Shown here in pieces: positions 8,554-16,536 of a stretch of 64,000 nt of DNA. Position 1 is the stretch's first letter. Every line of letters begins with the position of its first letter. The DNA comes from Mycolicibacterium crocinum (lineage in GTDB: Bacteria; Actinomycetota; Actinomycetes; Mycobacteriales; Mycobacteriaceae). The notes below the pieces were generated by a model that was given only the letters and a program-made list of their open reading frames with translations, ran no database searches and had not been told where the DNA came from. The stretch lies in assembly GCF_022370635.2 (NCBI RefSeq), contig NZ_CP092362.2, positions 4,216,001 through 4,280,000 on the forward strand. Direction: 5' to 3'. The position numbers and the translations under genes were made by a program.

Positions 8554-8936
8554 GGTGGTGGGGTCCTACTTTCCTTCGCCGGGTCTTCGATCGTTGCTAT
8601 CAAGTCCGCGTTGGGCTCTGTCCCGACGCTACCCGCTTGCTCTGCCGTGGTGCGACAGATAAAGCCGAATCGCGTCGGTGGTATTCGTGCGTGTGGTGAA
8701 CATATCCCCTGACACGGTTCTCGTCCCCTCGGAACGCACTGCTGTGTTTTTGGCGTGTCGCCGCCGTTACCGAACCGAGAGGCGCTGAGCTGCGCCGACT
8801 ATGGAGTTTGCGTCGTGGTGTTCGCCGTTTCCCACGATACCGTCCGCATTTCCGACGGCAGCGAGCCCGACGAGGCGCTCCGACGGTTTCGCCGAGGGCG
8901 GTTTCGCCCGGCGCGAAGCCGGGGCGACACTCCCCG
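8554..8936. other. Intergenic region between clpP2 and clpX
   Basis: This 383-base stretch holds the presumed clpX promoter and, at its right end, a hairpin that may end the clpP1P2 transcript. Short open frames on the plus strand here have no ribosome site and no family character, and I reject them. The decamer CGGTTTCGCC occurs twice near 8884 and 8899. Confidence 0.55.
8891..8912 (-). terminator. Hairpin after clpP2, possible terminator
   Basis: GGGCG-GTTT-CGCCC forms a 5-base stem with a 4-base loop, extended by GCC/GGC after a small bulge. It starts 25 bases past the clpP2 stop. The stem is short and lacks a U tract, so the call is moderate. Confidence 0.4.
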
Positions 8937-9584
8937 CTAGGCGTTCTGAGCCGACAGCTTCCGGTACTCCAGGACCGTGTCGATGATCCCGTACTCCTTG
9001 GCGTCAGCCGCGGTCAGGATCTTGTCGCGGTCGGTGTCCTTGCGGATCACGGCCGGGTCCTTACCGGTGTGGCGGGCCAGCGTCTCTTCCATCAGCGTCC
9101 GCATGCGCTCGATCTCGGCCGCCTGGATCTCCAGGTCGGAGAACTGACCCTGGATGACGCCACCCAGCGACGGCTGGTGGATGAGCACGCGGGCGTTGGG
9201 CAGCGCGAGACGCTTGCCCGGGGTGCCCGCCGCCAGCAGCACCGCGGCGGCCGACGCGGCCTGGCCCAGGCACACGGTCTGGATGTCGGCACGGACGTAC
9301 TGCATGGTGTCGTAGATCGCCATCAGCGAGGTAAACGAGCCACCGGGTGAGTTGATGTACATGGTGATGTCGCGGTCAGGATCCAGCGACTCCAGCACCA
9401 GGAGCTGAGCCATGATGTCGTTGGCCGAGGCGTCGTCCACCTGGACACCGAGGAAGATGATGCGTTCCTCGAACAGCTTGTTGTAGGGGTTGGACTCCTT
9501 GACGCCCCAGCTGGAGTGCTCGACGAACGACGGCAGAATGTAGCGGCCCTGCGGCGCGAGCCGCGGATCGGTGTAATCAGGCAT
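8937..9584 (-). CDS. clpP2: ATP-dependent Clp protease proteolytic subunit ClpP2
   Basis: A 215-residue serine peptidase ring subunit. In mycobacteria ClpP1 and ClpP2 form a mixed two-ring chamber that works with ClpX or ClpC1. The catalytic Ser111 sits in GQAASAAAVLLA, His136 in ARVLIHQPSLGG, and the acidic residue in the KDTDRD segment near 183-187. The family hallmark YINSPGGSF is present. The start ATG 9584 overlaps the last 8 bases of clpP1, so translation of the two is coupled and their amounts are probably matched. ClpP2-type features (GVIQGQFSDLEIQAAEIER) distinguish it from its neighbour. Confidence 0.98.
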   Translation of the reverse strand: MPDYTDPRLAPQGRYILPSFVEHSSWGVKESNPYNKLFEERIIFLGVQVDDASANDIMAQLLVLESLDPDRDITMYINSPGGSFTSLMAIYDTMQYVRADIQTVCLGQAASAAAVLLAAGTPGKRLALPNARVLIHQPSLGGVIQGQFSDLEIQAAEIERMRTLMEETLARHTGKDPAVIRKDTDRDKILTAADAKEYGIIDTVLEYRKLSAQNA

Positions 9585-10173
9585 TGGTCGCTCCATTGAA
9601 GTTCGCGTGGGTGATGATGTGGTCGACGAAGCCGTACTCCAGCGCTTCCTGCGCGGTGAACCAGCGGTCGCGGTCGGAGTCGGCCTCGATGCGCTCGATC
9701 GACTGGCCGGTGAACTCGGCGTTGAGCCGGAACATCTCCCGCTTGATGAGCGCGAACTGCTCGGCCTGGATGGCGATGTCGGCTGCGCCACCGGTGATAC
9801 CGCCCAGCGGCTGGTGCATCAGGATGCGGGCGTGCGGCAGCGCGAAACGCTTGCCCTTGGTGCCGGCTGCCAGCAGGAACTCACCCATCGAGGCGGCCAT
9901 GCCCATCGCGTAGGTGGCGACGTCGCACGGCGCGAGCACCATGGTGTCGTAGATCGCCATGCCGGCGCTGATCGAGCCGCCTGGCGAGTTGATGTAGAGG
10001 TTGATGTCCTTCGTCGGGTCCTCGGCGGCCAGCAGAAGGATCTGCGCACACAGCCGATTGGCGATGTCGTCATCGACCTGGGAGCCCAGGAAGATGATGC
10101 GCTCGGCGAGCAACCGCTCATACACCGAGTCAGTGAGGTTCAGCCCTGGTGCGCTCGAACGCATATGAGTCAC
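9577..10173 (-). CDS. clpP1: ATP-dependent Clp protease proteolytic subunit ClpP1
   Basis: The partner ring subunit, 198 residues. The catalytic Ser95 lies in GMAASMGEFLLAAG and His120 in ARILMHQPLGG; the acidic residue is in ADSDRDRW. The frame is open further upstream, but the GTG at 10173 follows an AGCAGG ribosome site and gives VTHMRSSAPGLNLTDSVYE, in line with known ClpP1 proteins. The ATG three codons on (10164) is an alternative. The gene is first in a two-gene operon with clpP2 and is separated from tig by a hairpin. Confidence 0.97.
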   Translation of the reverse strand: MTHMRSSAPGLNLTDSVYERLLAERIIFLGSQVDDDIANRLCAQILLLAAEDPTKDINLYINSPGGSISAGMAIYDTMVLAPCDVATYAMGMAASMGEFLLAAGTKGKRFALPHARILMHQPLGGITGGAADIAIQAEQFALIKREMFRLNAEFTGQSIERIEADSDRDRWFTAQEALEYGFVDHIITHANFNGATNA

Positions 10174-10233
10174 GACGTGATACCTGCTTTCTACGGACTT
10201 CGTTCTACCCGACCCTAACGAACCCACGGCGGA

Positions 10234-10255
10234 GCGCACTCCCGGGAGAGTGCGC
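10234..10255 (-). terminator. Hairpin terminator after tig
   Basis: GCGCACTC (10234-10241) pairs with GAGTGCGC (10248-10255) around a 6-base loop, 15 bases past the tig stop and 61 bases before the clpP1 start. It should insulate clpP1P2 from tig. On the minus strand there is no U tract; the plus strand has TTT after it. Confidence 0.65.
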
Positions 10256-10269
10256 TTTCGCTGTCGGCG

Positions 10270-11697
10270 TTATTCGGACTTCTCGGCTTCCTGCTCAACG
10301 GCCTCGGCCACCTCGGCGACCTCTTCGACGTTGACGTCCTCGACGTCTTCGATCACTTCGTCGTCCTCGGAGCCGGCCGGCGGGCCGAAGAACTCCGCGG
10401 TGTCGACGACGTTGCCCTCGCTGTCGGTGACGGTGGCCGCCTCGACGACAGCGGCCACGGTCAGGCCGCGGCGGACGTCGGCGAACATCGCCGGCAGCTG
10501 GTTGTTCTGCTGCAGGATCTGCAACAGCTGGGCCGGCTCGATGCCGTACTGCCGCGACATCAGCACCAGCCGCTCGGTCAGGTCGTTCTGGCCGACCTGG
10601 ATGTCGAGGTCGTCGGCGATGGCGTCCATCAGCAGCTGGGTCTTGACGGCCTTCTCGGCGGCCTCGCGGGTCTCGGCGTCGAACTTCTCGCGCGAGCTGC
10701 CCTCGGCTTCGAGCGCCTCGGCGAACTTGTCCTCGTCATGATCGAGGCCGTGGATGGCGTTGTGCACGGTCTGGTCGACCTGCGCCTGCACGATCGCCTC
10801 GGGCAGCGGCACCTCGGTCTTCTCCAGCAGCAGCTCGAGGGCGTTGTCGCGAATCTTCTCGGCCTGGTGAATGCGCTTGACCCGCTTCACCTGCTCGACG
10901 AGGTTTTCCTTCAGCTCCTCGATGGTGTCGAATTCGCTTGCCAGCTGGGCGAATTCGTCGTCAGCCTCGGGGAGCTCGCGCTCCTTGATGGACTTGACGG
11001 TGACGGTGACCTCAGCCTCTTCACCGGCGTGCTCGCCGGCGGCCAGCTTGGTGGTGAACACCTTCGACTCGCCCTCGGACAGGCCGACGATGGCGTCGTC
11101 GAGGCCGTCGATGAGCTGACCGGAGCCCACCTCGTGCGAGAGGCCCTCGGTGGCGGCATCGGGAAGTTCTTCGCCGTTGACGGTGGCCGACAGGTCGATC
11201 GAAACGAAGTCACCGGTCTGGGCGGGACGCTCGACGCCCTTGAGCGTGCCGAAGCGGGCGCGCAGCGACTGCAGCTCGGCGTCGACTTCGTCGTCGTTGA
11301 TCTCGATGGCGTCGACCTCGATCTTGAGCGCGCTCAGATCGGGCAGTTCGATCTCGGGGCGCACATCGACCTCGGCGGTGAAGACCAGCTCCTCGCCGTC
11401 CTCGATCTTGGTGACCTCGATCTCGGGCTGGCCCAGCGGCGTCACCTCGGTGGCGGTGACGGCTTCGCTGTAGCGGGTGGGCAGCGCGTCGTTGACGACC
11501 TGCTGAAGGACCGCGCCGCGGCCGATGCGGGCCTCGAGCAGCTTGGCCGGCGCCTTGCCGGGACGGAATCCGGGCAGGCGCACCTGCTTGGCGAGCTCCT
11601 TGTAGGCCCGGTCGAAATCGGGCTGCAATTCCGTGAAGGGCACCTCCACGTTGATGCGAACCCGGGTCGGGCTCAACTTCTCGACGGTGCTCTTCAC
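10270..11697 (-). CDS. tig: Trigger factor (ribosome-associated chaperone, PPIase)
   Basis: Trigger factor binds the ribosome exit site and shields nascent chains. The 475-residue product has the N-terminal ribosome-binding signature (LAKQVRLPGFRPGKAPAKLL), a central FKBP-type prolyl isomerase domain (GDFVSIDLSATVNGEE to LAAGEHAGEEAEVTVTV) and the C-terminal helical arms, ending in an acidic Glu/Asp/Val tail. The frame is open upstream through the tRNA-Pro gene, so I placed the start at the GTG at 11697, preceded by GAGGAG and giving VKSTVEKLSPTRVRINVEVPF as in other mycobacteria (shown in two parts: VKSTVEKLSP and TRVRINVEVPF). Confidence 0.98.
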   Translation of the reverse strand: MKSTVEKLSPTRVRINVEVPFTELQPDFDRAYKELAKQVRLPGFRPGKAPAKLLEARIGRGAVLQQVVNDALPTRYSEAVTATEVTPLGQPEIEVTKIEDGEELVFTAEVDVRPEIELPDLSALKIEVDAIEINDDEVDAELQSLRARFGTLKGVERPAQTGDFVSIDLSATVNGEELPDAATEGLSHEVGSGQLIDGLDDAIVGLSEGESKVFTTKLAAGEHAGEEAEVTVTVKSIKERELPEADDEFAQLASEFDTIEELKENLVEQVKRVKRIHQAEKIRDNALELLLEKTEVPLPEAIVQAQVDQTVHNAIHGLDHDEDKFAEALEAEGSSREKFDAETREAAEKAVKTQLLMDAIADDLDIQVGQNDLTERLVLMSRQYGIEPAQLLQILQQNNQLPAMFADVRRGLTVAAVVEAATVTDSEGNVVDTAEFFGPPAGSEDDEVIEDVEDVNVEEVAEVAEAVEQEAEKSE

Positions 11698-11747
11698 TGC
11701 GGTACTCCTCGGTTCAGTCTTCGGTCGTGGGACGTTGTTCGGGCGTG

Positions 11748-11821
11748 TCGGGGTGACAGGATTTGAACCTGCGGCCTTCCGCTCCCAAAGCGGATGCGCT
11801 ACCAAGCTGCGCTACACCCCG
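11748..11821 (-). tRNA. tRNA-Pro (UGG)
   Basis: A complete 74-nt cloverleaf: acceptor CGGGGTG paired fully with CACCCCG, discriminator A, D arm AGCTTGGTA, anticodon loop TTTGGGA with anticodon UGG, and T arm GCAGG-TTCAAAT-CCTGT. CCA is not encoded. It lies 50 bases upstream of tig on the same strand. Confidence 0.97.
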
Positions 11822-11954
11822 GTGCTGTATTTCTCGCGCCCGAATCCTACGGCCCAATGCCTGCTCAGCGGCAATCGACCTCGGCGACGCGCTTCCAGGT
11901 GGGTCGATTCGGATTTGATCACGTCGACCGGTACATTTGGGCACGCGCATGCAC

Positions 11955-12025
11955 GCGGGCGTAGCTCAATGGTAGAGCCTCAGTCTTCCAAACTGATTAC
12001 GCGGGTTCGATTCCCGTCGCCCGCT
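11955..12025 (+). tRNA. tRNA-Gly (UCC)
   Basis: A complete 71-nt cloverleaf: acceptor GCGGGCG paired with CGCCCGC, discriminator T, anticodon stem TCAGT/ACTGA around CTTCCAA (anticodon UCC), and T arm GCGGG-TTCGATT-CCCGT. CCA is not encoded. It is divergent from tRNA-Pro. Confidence 0.97.
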
Positions 12026-12076
12026 CTGAAGAAGTCGGTGGTAGGGGCGTTCATACAGGTCGAACGCTGATCAGAG

Positions 12077-12122
12077 AGCCCGACTCAACCATTGTTCGAT
12101 CGCGGTGCCGCTCGGGCTTTTT
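12077..12122 (+). terminator. Candidate terminator after tRNA-Gly
   Basis: AGCCCGA (12077-12083) pairs with TCGGGCT (12112-12118), followed by a run of T. The loop is long (28 bases), which weakens the call, but the T run and the position 52 bases past the tRNA fit. It also lies just past the 3' end of the convergent SHOCT gene. Confidence 0.5.
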
Positions 12123-12123
12123 C

Positions 12124-12936
12124 TCAGATTTCGGCGATGATCTGCTGCCGCTTGCGCCCGTATTCGTCGTCGGAGATGGCGCCGGTCGCGCGAAGCGTCT
12201 CGAGTTCTTGGAGGCGCTGAGCCGTCGACGGCGGCGGCGTCATCGGGGCGGGGGCCGAGGGTGTCTGGTGGGCGATCAGATCCTGCAGGCGTTGACCGCC
12301 GACGGTGATGTTGGCGCCCGGATCGATCCGGATGTTGGCGTTCTGACCGATGGTGATCTTCGGCCCCCCGCCGGGTGAATTCAGCGGTTGCGCACCGAGC
12401 GCCGCGACGACGCGCGCGGACGCGGCGTCCGTCCCGATGAAGAAGGTGAAGGGCCGGCTGGGCGCGCGCCCGCCCGCCGCCACGCGCTGCTGGGCGATGG
12501 CTTGTTCGACCTGACTGGCGTCGCCGTCGATCGGCAAGAACAACATCAACGCCTGCCGGTCATCGGGCACGTGACCCAAGGCCGTCATGGCGTTGTTGCC
12601 GGTGTGAGCTCGGAAGCCCGCGCGGTCCCACGCCTTGATGACTCCTCCCGCCGCGAGTTCGCCGCGGTGTTCCTTGAACTGGATCGCGTAGACGTGGGTC
12701 CGGGCGACGGCCAGCAGGAAGGTTTTCGGCAGGCCTGTGCCGTTGGGTACCTGCTTCGACCAGACCTCGCCCCCGGACGACGGGTACATCTGGGTCGCCT
12801 TTGTGGACAGCTGCTCGCATCGGGTGGCCGCCTCGACCGGCTGGCCCAGGACCGCGACGGCGACCGACGCCGCCTGCTCGTTCATGCGGATGTCGGAGTC
12901 CGACAGCCGCTTCATTTTTCCTGACAGACCGAACAT
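12124..12936 (-). CDS. SHOCT-domain protein of unknown function
   Basis: A 270-residue protein. The last 35 residues form a SHOCT domain (LQELETLRATGAISDDEY then GRKRQQIIAEI), a short helical module found at the ends of many bacterial proteins and thought to mediate binding to other molecules. The body has no motif I recognise; it contains a region (KITIGQNANIRIDPGANITV) that looks beta-rich. I chose ATG 12936, preceded by GAGGTGG, which yields MFGLSGKMKRLSDSD. There is no signal peptide, so it is probably cytoplasmic. It is convergent with tRNA-Gly and begins the block that separates tig from lipP here. Confidence 0.75.
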   Translation of the reverse strand: MFGLSGKMKRLSDSDIRMNEQAASVAVAVLGQPVEAATRCEQLSTKATQMYPSSGGEVWSKQVPNGTGLPKTFLLAVARTHVYAIQFKEHRGELAAGGVIKAWDRAGFRAHTGNNAMTALGHVPDDRQALMLFLPIDGDASQVEQAIAQQRVAAGGRAPSRPFTFFIGTDAASARVVAALGAQPLNSPGGGPKITIGQNANIRIDPGANITVGGQRLQDLIAHQTPSAPAPMTPPPSTAQRLQELETLRATGAISDDEYGRKRQQIIAEI

Positions 12937-13077
12937 CGTTCGATTCCACCTCTGGGAGCGGGATACCGATCCCAAGAGACTATGAAGGACATGGCGTTCA
13001 CGGAGGCGCCATCGCGAATCGCTCGCAGGAAACTCCCAGCGGTATTGCGGCCTCGGACCGACCCGGACTGCCGTTCA

Positions 13078-13791
13078 TCAGCGTCGCGCAGGCGCCTGTT
13101 GCTGTTCAATCCACTTCCGGCCCCGCTTCGCAGCCCGGGACAACGCTCCGACCTCACCGAGGTAGGAGGCCACAACCCCGACGGCAGGCAGCATTGCGAT
13201 GTACCGGAACGGGGCGCGTGGGTGCGGGCGTTTTTCGAGTTCGTCGCCCACGGCGTCGAGGACCCCGACGAGCTTCCACACGGCCGAGGCAATGCCCTTC
13301 GGGGTGAACGGAATGTGCATCGGCGAGTCACCGGGATCGTGGACGACCACCGACAGATCGCGCCCGCACAACACCGAGGCGAGCATCCGGGCCTGGCGCC
13401 GATGGTCGGTGACGCCGAGCTCGCGGGCCACGGCGCACAGCACGATGGCCTGATTGGCGAAGCCGAGCAGATCCTGGATCGGCAGCCGTCGTCCGATGAC
13501 ACCCAGCACACCCGGCACCGCGACGACCACAGTGTTCAGCGCCCCGACCCGCCACACCCACCAGTTGATCCGGTCGTCGGTGCTCATGTCGTCCCACGCG
13601 AGCGTGCCCGGGATGTCGGCGGCGTTGAGGACCCGGGAGACGGCGGTGGGCGGGGTTTGCCGCTTGAGACCGAGCGGGTCGGTCCCCCACAACACGTCGA
13701 GCAGCGGGTTGATGACCGCGACGGCTCGGCCCAGAGCGTCTTCGACGTCGGAGTCGGCGAGCTCGGTCGCCGGAAGCAGTTTCACGGTCAC
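13078..13791 (-). CDS. Conserved hypothetical protein
   Basis: I do not recognise this 237-residue protein. It has a non-secreted start (VTVKLLPATELADSDVEDAL), a hydrophobic helix around residues 85-105 (TVVVAVPGVLGVIGRR) and another near the C-terminus (YIAMLPAVGVVASYLG), separated by a mixed region with LGVTDHRRQARMLASVL. It ends in a basic, Gln/Ala-rich tail. The frame is open upstream to 13968, but that would overlap the divergent gene at 13847, so I use the GTG at 13791; a second GTG two codons later is possible. A weak membrane or membrane-peripheral role is a guess. Confidence 0.6.
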   Translation of the reverse strand: MTVKLLPATELADSDVEDALGRAVAVINPLLDVLWGTDPLGLKRQTPPTAVSRVLNAADIPGTLAWDDMSTDDRINWWVWRVGALNTVVVAVPGVLGVIGRRLPIQDLLGFANQAIVLCAVARELGVTDHRRQARMLASVLCGRDLSVVVHDPGDSPMHIPFTPKGIASAVWKLVGVLDAVGDELEKRPHPRAPFRYIAMLPAVGVVASYLGEVGALSRAAKRGRKWIEQQQAPARR

Positions 13792-13846
13792 ATCATGACC
13801 AAATCGGCGCGCACTGAAACCGCCGAAATTTACGGACGCGAATGTA

Positions 13847-14517
13847 ATGATCGCTTCGATGCGCCCAGCTCTCCGAAGCACCATTCTTCGTTTCACCGCG
13901 GCGGTAGCCGCTGGCATGCTCACGGTTGGGTTGGTCGCGGCGCCACCGGACGTCGCGGTCCCCCGCACCGAAGTTCATGCCGTGCAACTCGCGTCTGCCA
14001 GCACGATCGCCCCGGCCCCAACGCCTGCGCAGCGGCCGGCCGCGGGAAGTCAGACCGCCAAGGCCACCTCCGCACCCCCGGACTTCCTCGCGTTCGCCGC
14101 CTCGATCCTGGAGTACCTGAACAGCCTCGGTCTCGGCGCCGGCCCCGGTCTTGCGGCCATCGGGCTCACCGGATTTGTTGTGGCGTTCGCCGCGACCGCG
14201 TACGCCTGGAACGCCTTCGCGGACACGGTGAACCCGGGGTTGCGATTCCTGCACATTCCGCGGGTGCCGAAATTCCGGTCTGCTTCGCCGGTCAAATCTG
14301 CGGCAGTTCGAGTACGGCGCAGGCGCGGATCAAGCCGGCCGGCCGCGGTGTGGCGACAACCAACCGCGCCACGGGCGGCACCGGGCGTTCGACCGCATCG
14401 AGCGGCCGCTCGGCCGCCAGCCCCACGGCGGCGAAGCTCAGTGGCCCGAAGAAGTCGGCGCCGGCGGGGGCGGGTAAGGGCAGCAGCAAGCGGGTGCGGA
14501 GCGCAGCCGCCCGCTGA
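13847..14517 (+). CDS. Secreted/membrane protein, apparently frameshifted in its C-terminal tail
   Basis: The N-terminal 145 residues read as a signal segment (RFTAAVAAGMLTVGLVAAP), an Ala/Pro-rich linker, and one membrane helix (LAAIGLTGFVVAFAATAYAWNAF in two parts: LAAIGLTGFVV and AFAATAYAWNAF). Past about 14290 this frame turns into an Arg-rich run with poor third-position GC and continues to 14665, running antisense over the next gene. The frame shifted by -1 has strongly GC-rich third positions and encodes a typical mycobacterial Thr/Ala/Ser/Lys tail ending KGSSKRVRSAAAR at 14517, seven bases before the next gene's stop. I therefore read one gene with a one-base loss near 14290-14335. 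It may be a real mutation or a sequence error. Function unknown. Confidence 0.5.
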
Positions 14518-14523
14518 GTCGGC

Positions 14524-15051
14524 TCAGCCCGCCGGCGGCGGGTCGATCGGTGTCAGCGAGATCGGCACCCGGTGGGTGCCGGGACCCTCACCCTGGCAGC
14601 CTGCTCCCCCGACGACGAGGGTGCGCTCGCCGGCGAAGCCGCCGTCGCGTTGCGGGATCCAGTAGTCCGAACGTTGCGCCGTCACGACGCTGTTGGGGTC
14701 GTTGCGGTCGCAGAAGTACGGATACTCACCGCTGGTCTGCCAGCGGTCGCCGGTCCACCGGTAGTCGTATGCCATTGGAGCGCCCGGGTTGCGGGCGTGG
14801 TCGTCCGCGTTGTCGAGGGTGGCGACGCAGCCGCCGGCGTCGCAGTGCGTGGTGAACGGGACCGGCACGGTGATCGGATTCATCGGCGTGGGTGCGCCGT
14901 TGAACGTTTGCTTCGAAAAGTCGATGAGCAGGTTGTAATAGCCGTAAATCGGCGGTGGCTCAACACGATCCGCGTGGGCGAACGGCGGGAGCGACAGAGC
15001 GCTCGCTACGACACCGACCAGACCCCGTTTCATCGTCGACAGATCGGCCAT
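14524..15051 (-). CDS. Small secreted hypothetical protein
   Basis: A 175-residue protein with a signal peptide (MKRGLVGVVASALSLPPFAHA, given here in two parts: MKRGLVGVVAS and ALSLPPFAHA) that should be cleaved after AHA. The mature part has four cysteines (in THCDAGGCVA, YFCDRN and GAGCQG) that could form disulfides, and an aromatic segment YDYRWTGDRWQTSGEYPYF. This looks like the many small exported mycobacterial proteins of unknown role. ATG 15051 and ATG 15033 are both possible; neither has a strong ribosome site. No fold or catalytic motif is recognised. Confidence 0.65.
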   Translation of the reverse strand: MADLSTMKRGLVGVVASALSLPPFAHADRVEPPPIYGYYNLLIDFSKQTFNGAPTPMNPITVPVPFTTHCDAGGCVATLDNADDHARNPGAPMAYDYRWTGDRWQTSGEYPYFCDRNDPNSVVTAQRSDYWIPQRDGGFAGERTLVVGGAGCQGEGPGTHRVPISLTPIDPPPAG

Positions 15052-15117
15052 TCGCCGATAGTAGAACCGGCTGAGCGGTCGCAAATATGGTTCTCCGCGA
15101 CGGAGCCCATATCGCGC

Positions 15118-16431
15118 CTACGGAGCGCCGCTACCCGCGGTGCCGTTGTGCGTGCCGGGAGTGTTTCCGACGCCTACGCCGCCGATACCGGCAGGGCCTC
15201 GGCCGCCACCGGGCCCGCTGCGGCCGGCATTGCCACCATCGCCGCCGATGCCGGTGCCCGGTGCGGCCACACCGTTGCCGCCGCCGCCACCGGCACCACC
15301 GGTCTGGCGAATACCGTGGCTATTGCCGCCGTTTCCACCATGACCGCCGGTCGCCGTGCTCGCTTGAGTGTGGGTCGCCGCCGAACCGCCCGCGCCGCCC
15401 GCGCCGCCAGCGCCCACGAGCCGTCCGCCTTCTGCGCCGGTGCCGCCGTCCCCGCCGAACGCATTGCCATTGCTGGAGCCGGCCCCGCCTTCGCCACCGG
15501 CGCCCCCATTGCCCACCACGCCTCCGCGACCGCCGTCACCACCCTTACCCGCCCGCGCGGTACCGGTTCCGGCGTTAGCGGCCCCACCCTGGCCACCATC
15601 GCCGCCGCGGCCGAACACACCGGCATCGCCGCCGCTCCCGCCGCGACCCCCGACAGTGCCACCGGTGTCGGGGTTTTGGCCGGTACCTCCGATGCCGCCC
15701 TTACCGCCGTTACCGATGAGCAAGCCGCCGCGCCCGCCGTCGCCTCCGTCACGACCGAAGGCGGCGACGCCCGTCGAGGCAACCACATCCCCACCCCGGC
15801 CGCCGGCACCGCCGTTACCGATCAGCCCGGCATCGCCACCGTTGCCGGCCCTGCCATTGTTGACCGTGATCACCCCGTCACCGCCGCGGCCACCGTTGCC
15901 GAACAGCATGCCGCCACGGCCACCGTCCTGGCCCGGTCCGCCGTCAAAACCGTTGCCTATCAACAACCCTGCATCCGGATGCGCCGCCGTGCCGTTACTG
16001 ATGTAGACGGCGACGAACGCGCGGAGTTGGTCGCCGACATCCTGAGGCGTTGGTAGGGCCGGGATCGCGGCGGCCTGTCGATGGCTGCCGATATGCACCG
16101 CGCTCGCATGTGGGTGCACGGCGACAAGCGGATTCGGCGACGCATTGACCTCGCGGGTGGTTCGTGTCGTGCCACTTGGCGTTGAGATGATGCGCGAAGC
16201 GAATACTGCGCCCACCGAGAGGTCAGTGGTTTGGGCCGCTTCGCTGCGAGCAGCGATAAGTCTGTTCGGCGCGGCCATACCGGGTCCGGAGTTCGGCAAC
16301 GCCGCCAGCACGAACGGCCGGGTGTGGATCGGGGGCGGTGCCGACGGTGGATCGCTCGGCAAATGCATTGCGGCCGTGGCAAGTACATTCATCGCGGTAA
16401 CCGTGATCACCCTCGTTGCGGCATGCGTCAT
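15118..16431 (-). CDS. PGRS-like glycine-rich repeat protein without PE domain
   Basis: A 437-residue protein. Residues 1-25 look like a signal segment (RVITVTAMNVLATAAMHL). Residues 110-150 hold the non-repetitive NGTAAHPDAGLLIGNG motif that in PE_PGRS proteins marks the start of the PGRS domain. From about 145 on the sequence is GGxGG-type repeats (GGRGGMLFGNGGRGGDG, GNGGAGGRGGD). The PE helical domain and its Pro-Glu motif are missing, so ESX-type secretion through PE cannot be assumed; a Sec signal is more likely. The start follows GGAAGGG. A CRP-type site lies 83 bases upstream. Glycine-rich surface protein is the best description; function unknown. Confidence 0.72.
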   Translation of the reverse strand: MTHAATRVITVTAMNVLATAAMHLPSDPPSAPPPIHTRPFVLAALPNSGPGMAAPNRLIAARSEAAQTTDLSVGAVFASRIISTPSGTTRTTREVNASPNPLVAVHPHASAVHIGSHRQAAAIPALPTPQDVGDQLRAFVAVYISNGTAAHPDAGLLIGNGFDGGPGQDGGRGGMLFGNGGRGGDGVITVNNGRAGNGGDAGLIGNGGAGGRGGDVVASTGVAAFGRDGGDGGRGGLLIGNGGKGGIGGTGQNPDTGGTVGGRGGSGGDAGVFGRGGDGGQGGAANAGTGTARAGKGGDGGRGGVVGNGGAGGEGGAGSSNGNAFGGDGGTGAEGGRLVGAGGAGGAGGSAATHTQASTATGGHGGNGGNSHGIRQTGGAGGGGGNGVAAPGTGIGGDGGNAGRSGPGGGRGPAGIGGVGVGNTPGTHNGTAGSGAP

Positions 16432-16513
16432 CGCCCCGACCCTTCCGTGGGATTCGTCTTCGTCGACTCCCTCGGTTCACGAGCGGGACGGCCGCTATGG
16501 TTCACAGCGCTTT

Positions 16514-16529
16514 AGTGATCTACGTCACA
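16514..16529. promoter_or_regulatory. CRP/FNR-type binding site upstream of the PGRS-like gene
   Basis: AGTGA-TCTACG-TCACA matches the mycobacterial CRP consensus TGTGA-N6-TCACA at every fixed base but the first. It lies 83 bases upstream of the PGRS-like start and just past the end of the upstream gene. It partly overlaps a second inverted repeat, ACGTCA-N4-TGACGT at 16522-16537. Control by CRP is inferred. Confidence 0.55.
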
Positions 16530-16536
16530 TATGACG

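Noticed and set aside
8755..8940. Small plus-strand frames in the clpP2-clpX gap
   Set aside because: No ribosome site, no homology-like features, and the frames run into the 3' end of clpP2 on the other strand.
9577..9791. Extended clpP2 frame starting at 9791
   Set aside because: The extra 69 codons are antisense-like in character and lie inside clpP1; ATG 9584 gives the standard ClpP2 N-terminus.
11748..12025. tRNA-Pro and tRNA-Gly as attachment sites of an element
   Set aside because: No integrase, transposase or repeated tRNA end was seen next to them, so the accessory block downstream cannot be tied to them.
12982..14517. A 511-codon plus-strand frame across 13.0-14.5 kb
   Set aside because: Most of it is antisense to the gene at 13078-13791 and has no family character. 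Only its last 60 codons look real, as the shifted tail of the secreted protein at 13847.
15118..16000. Regularly spaced repeats that could suggest a CRISPR array or tandem DNA repeat
   Set aside because: The repeats are protein-level GGxGG units with degenerate codons and no constant repeat/spacer lengths.
14572..16056. Long plus-strand frames opposite the PGRS-like gene
   Set aside because: Gly-rich repeats read backwards give open Ala/Pro/Thr frames. They lack ribosome sites and are mirror images of the PGRS-like coding region.
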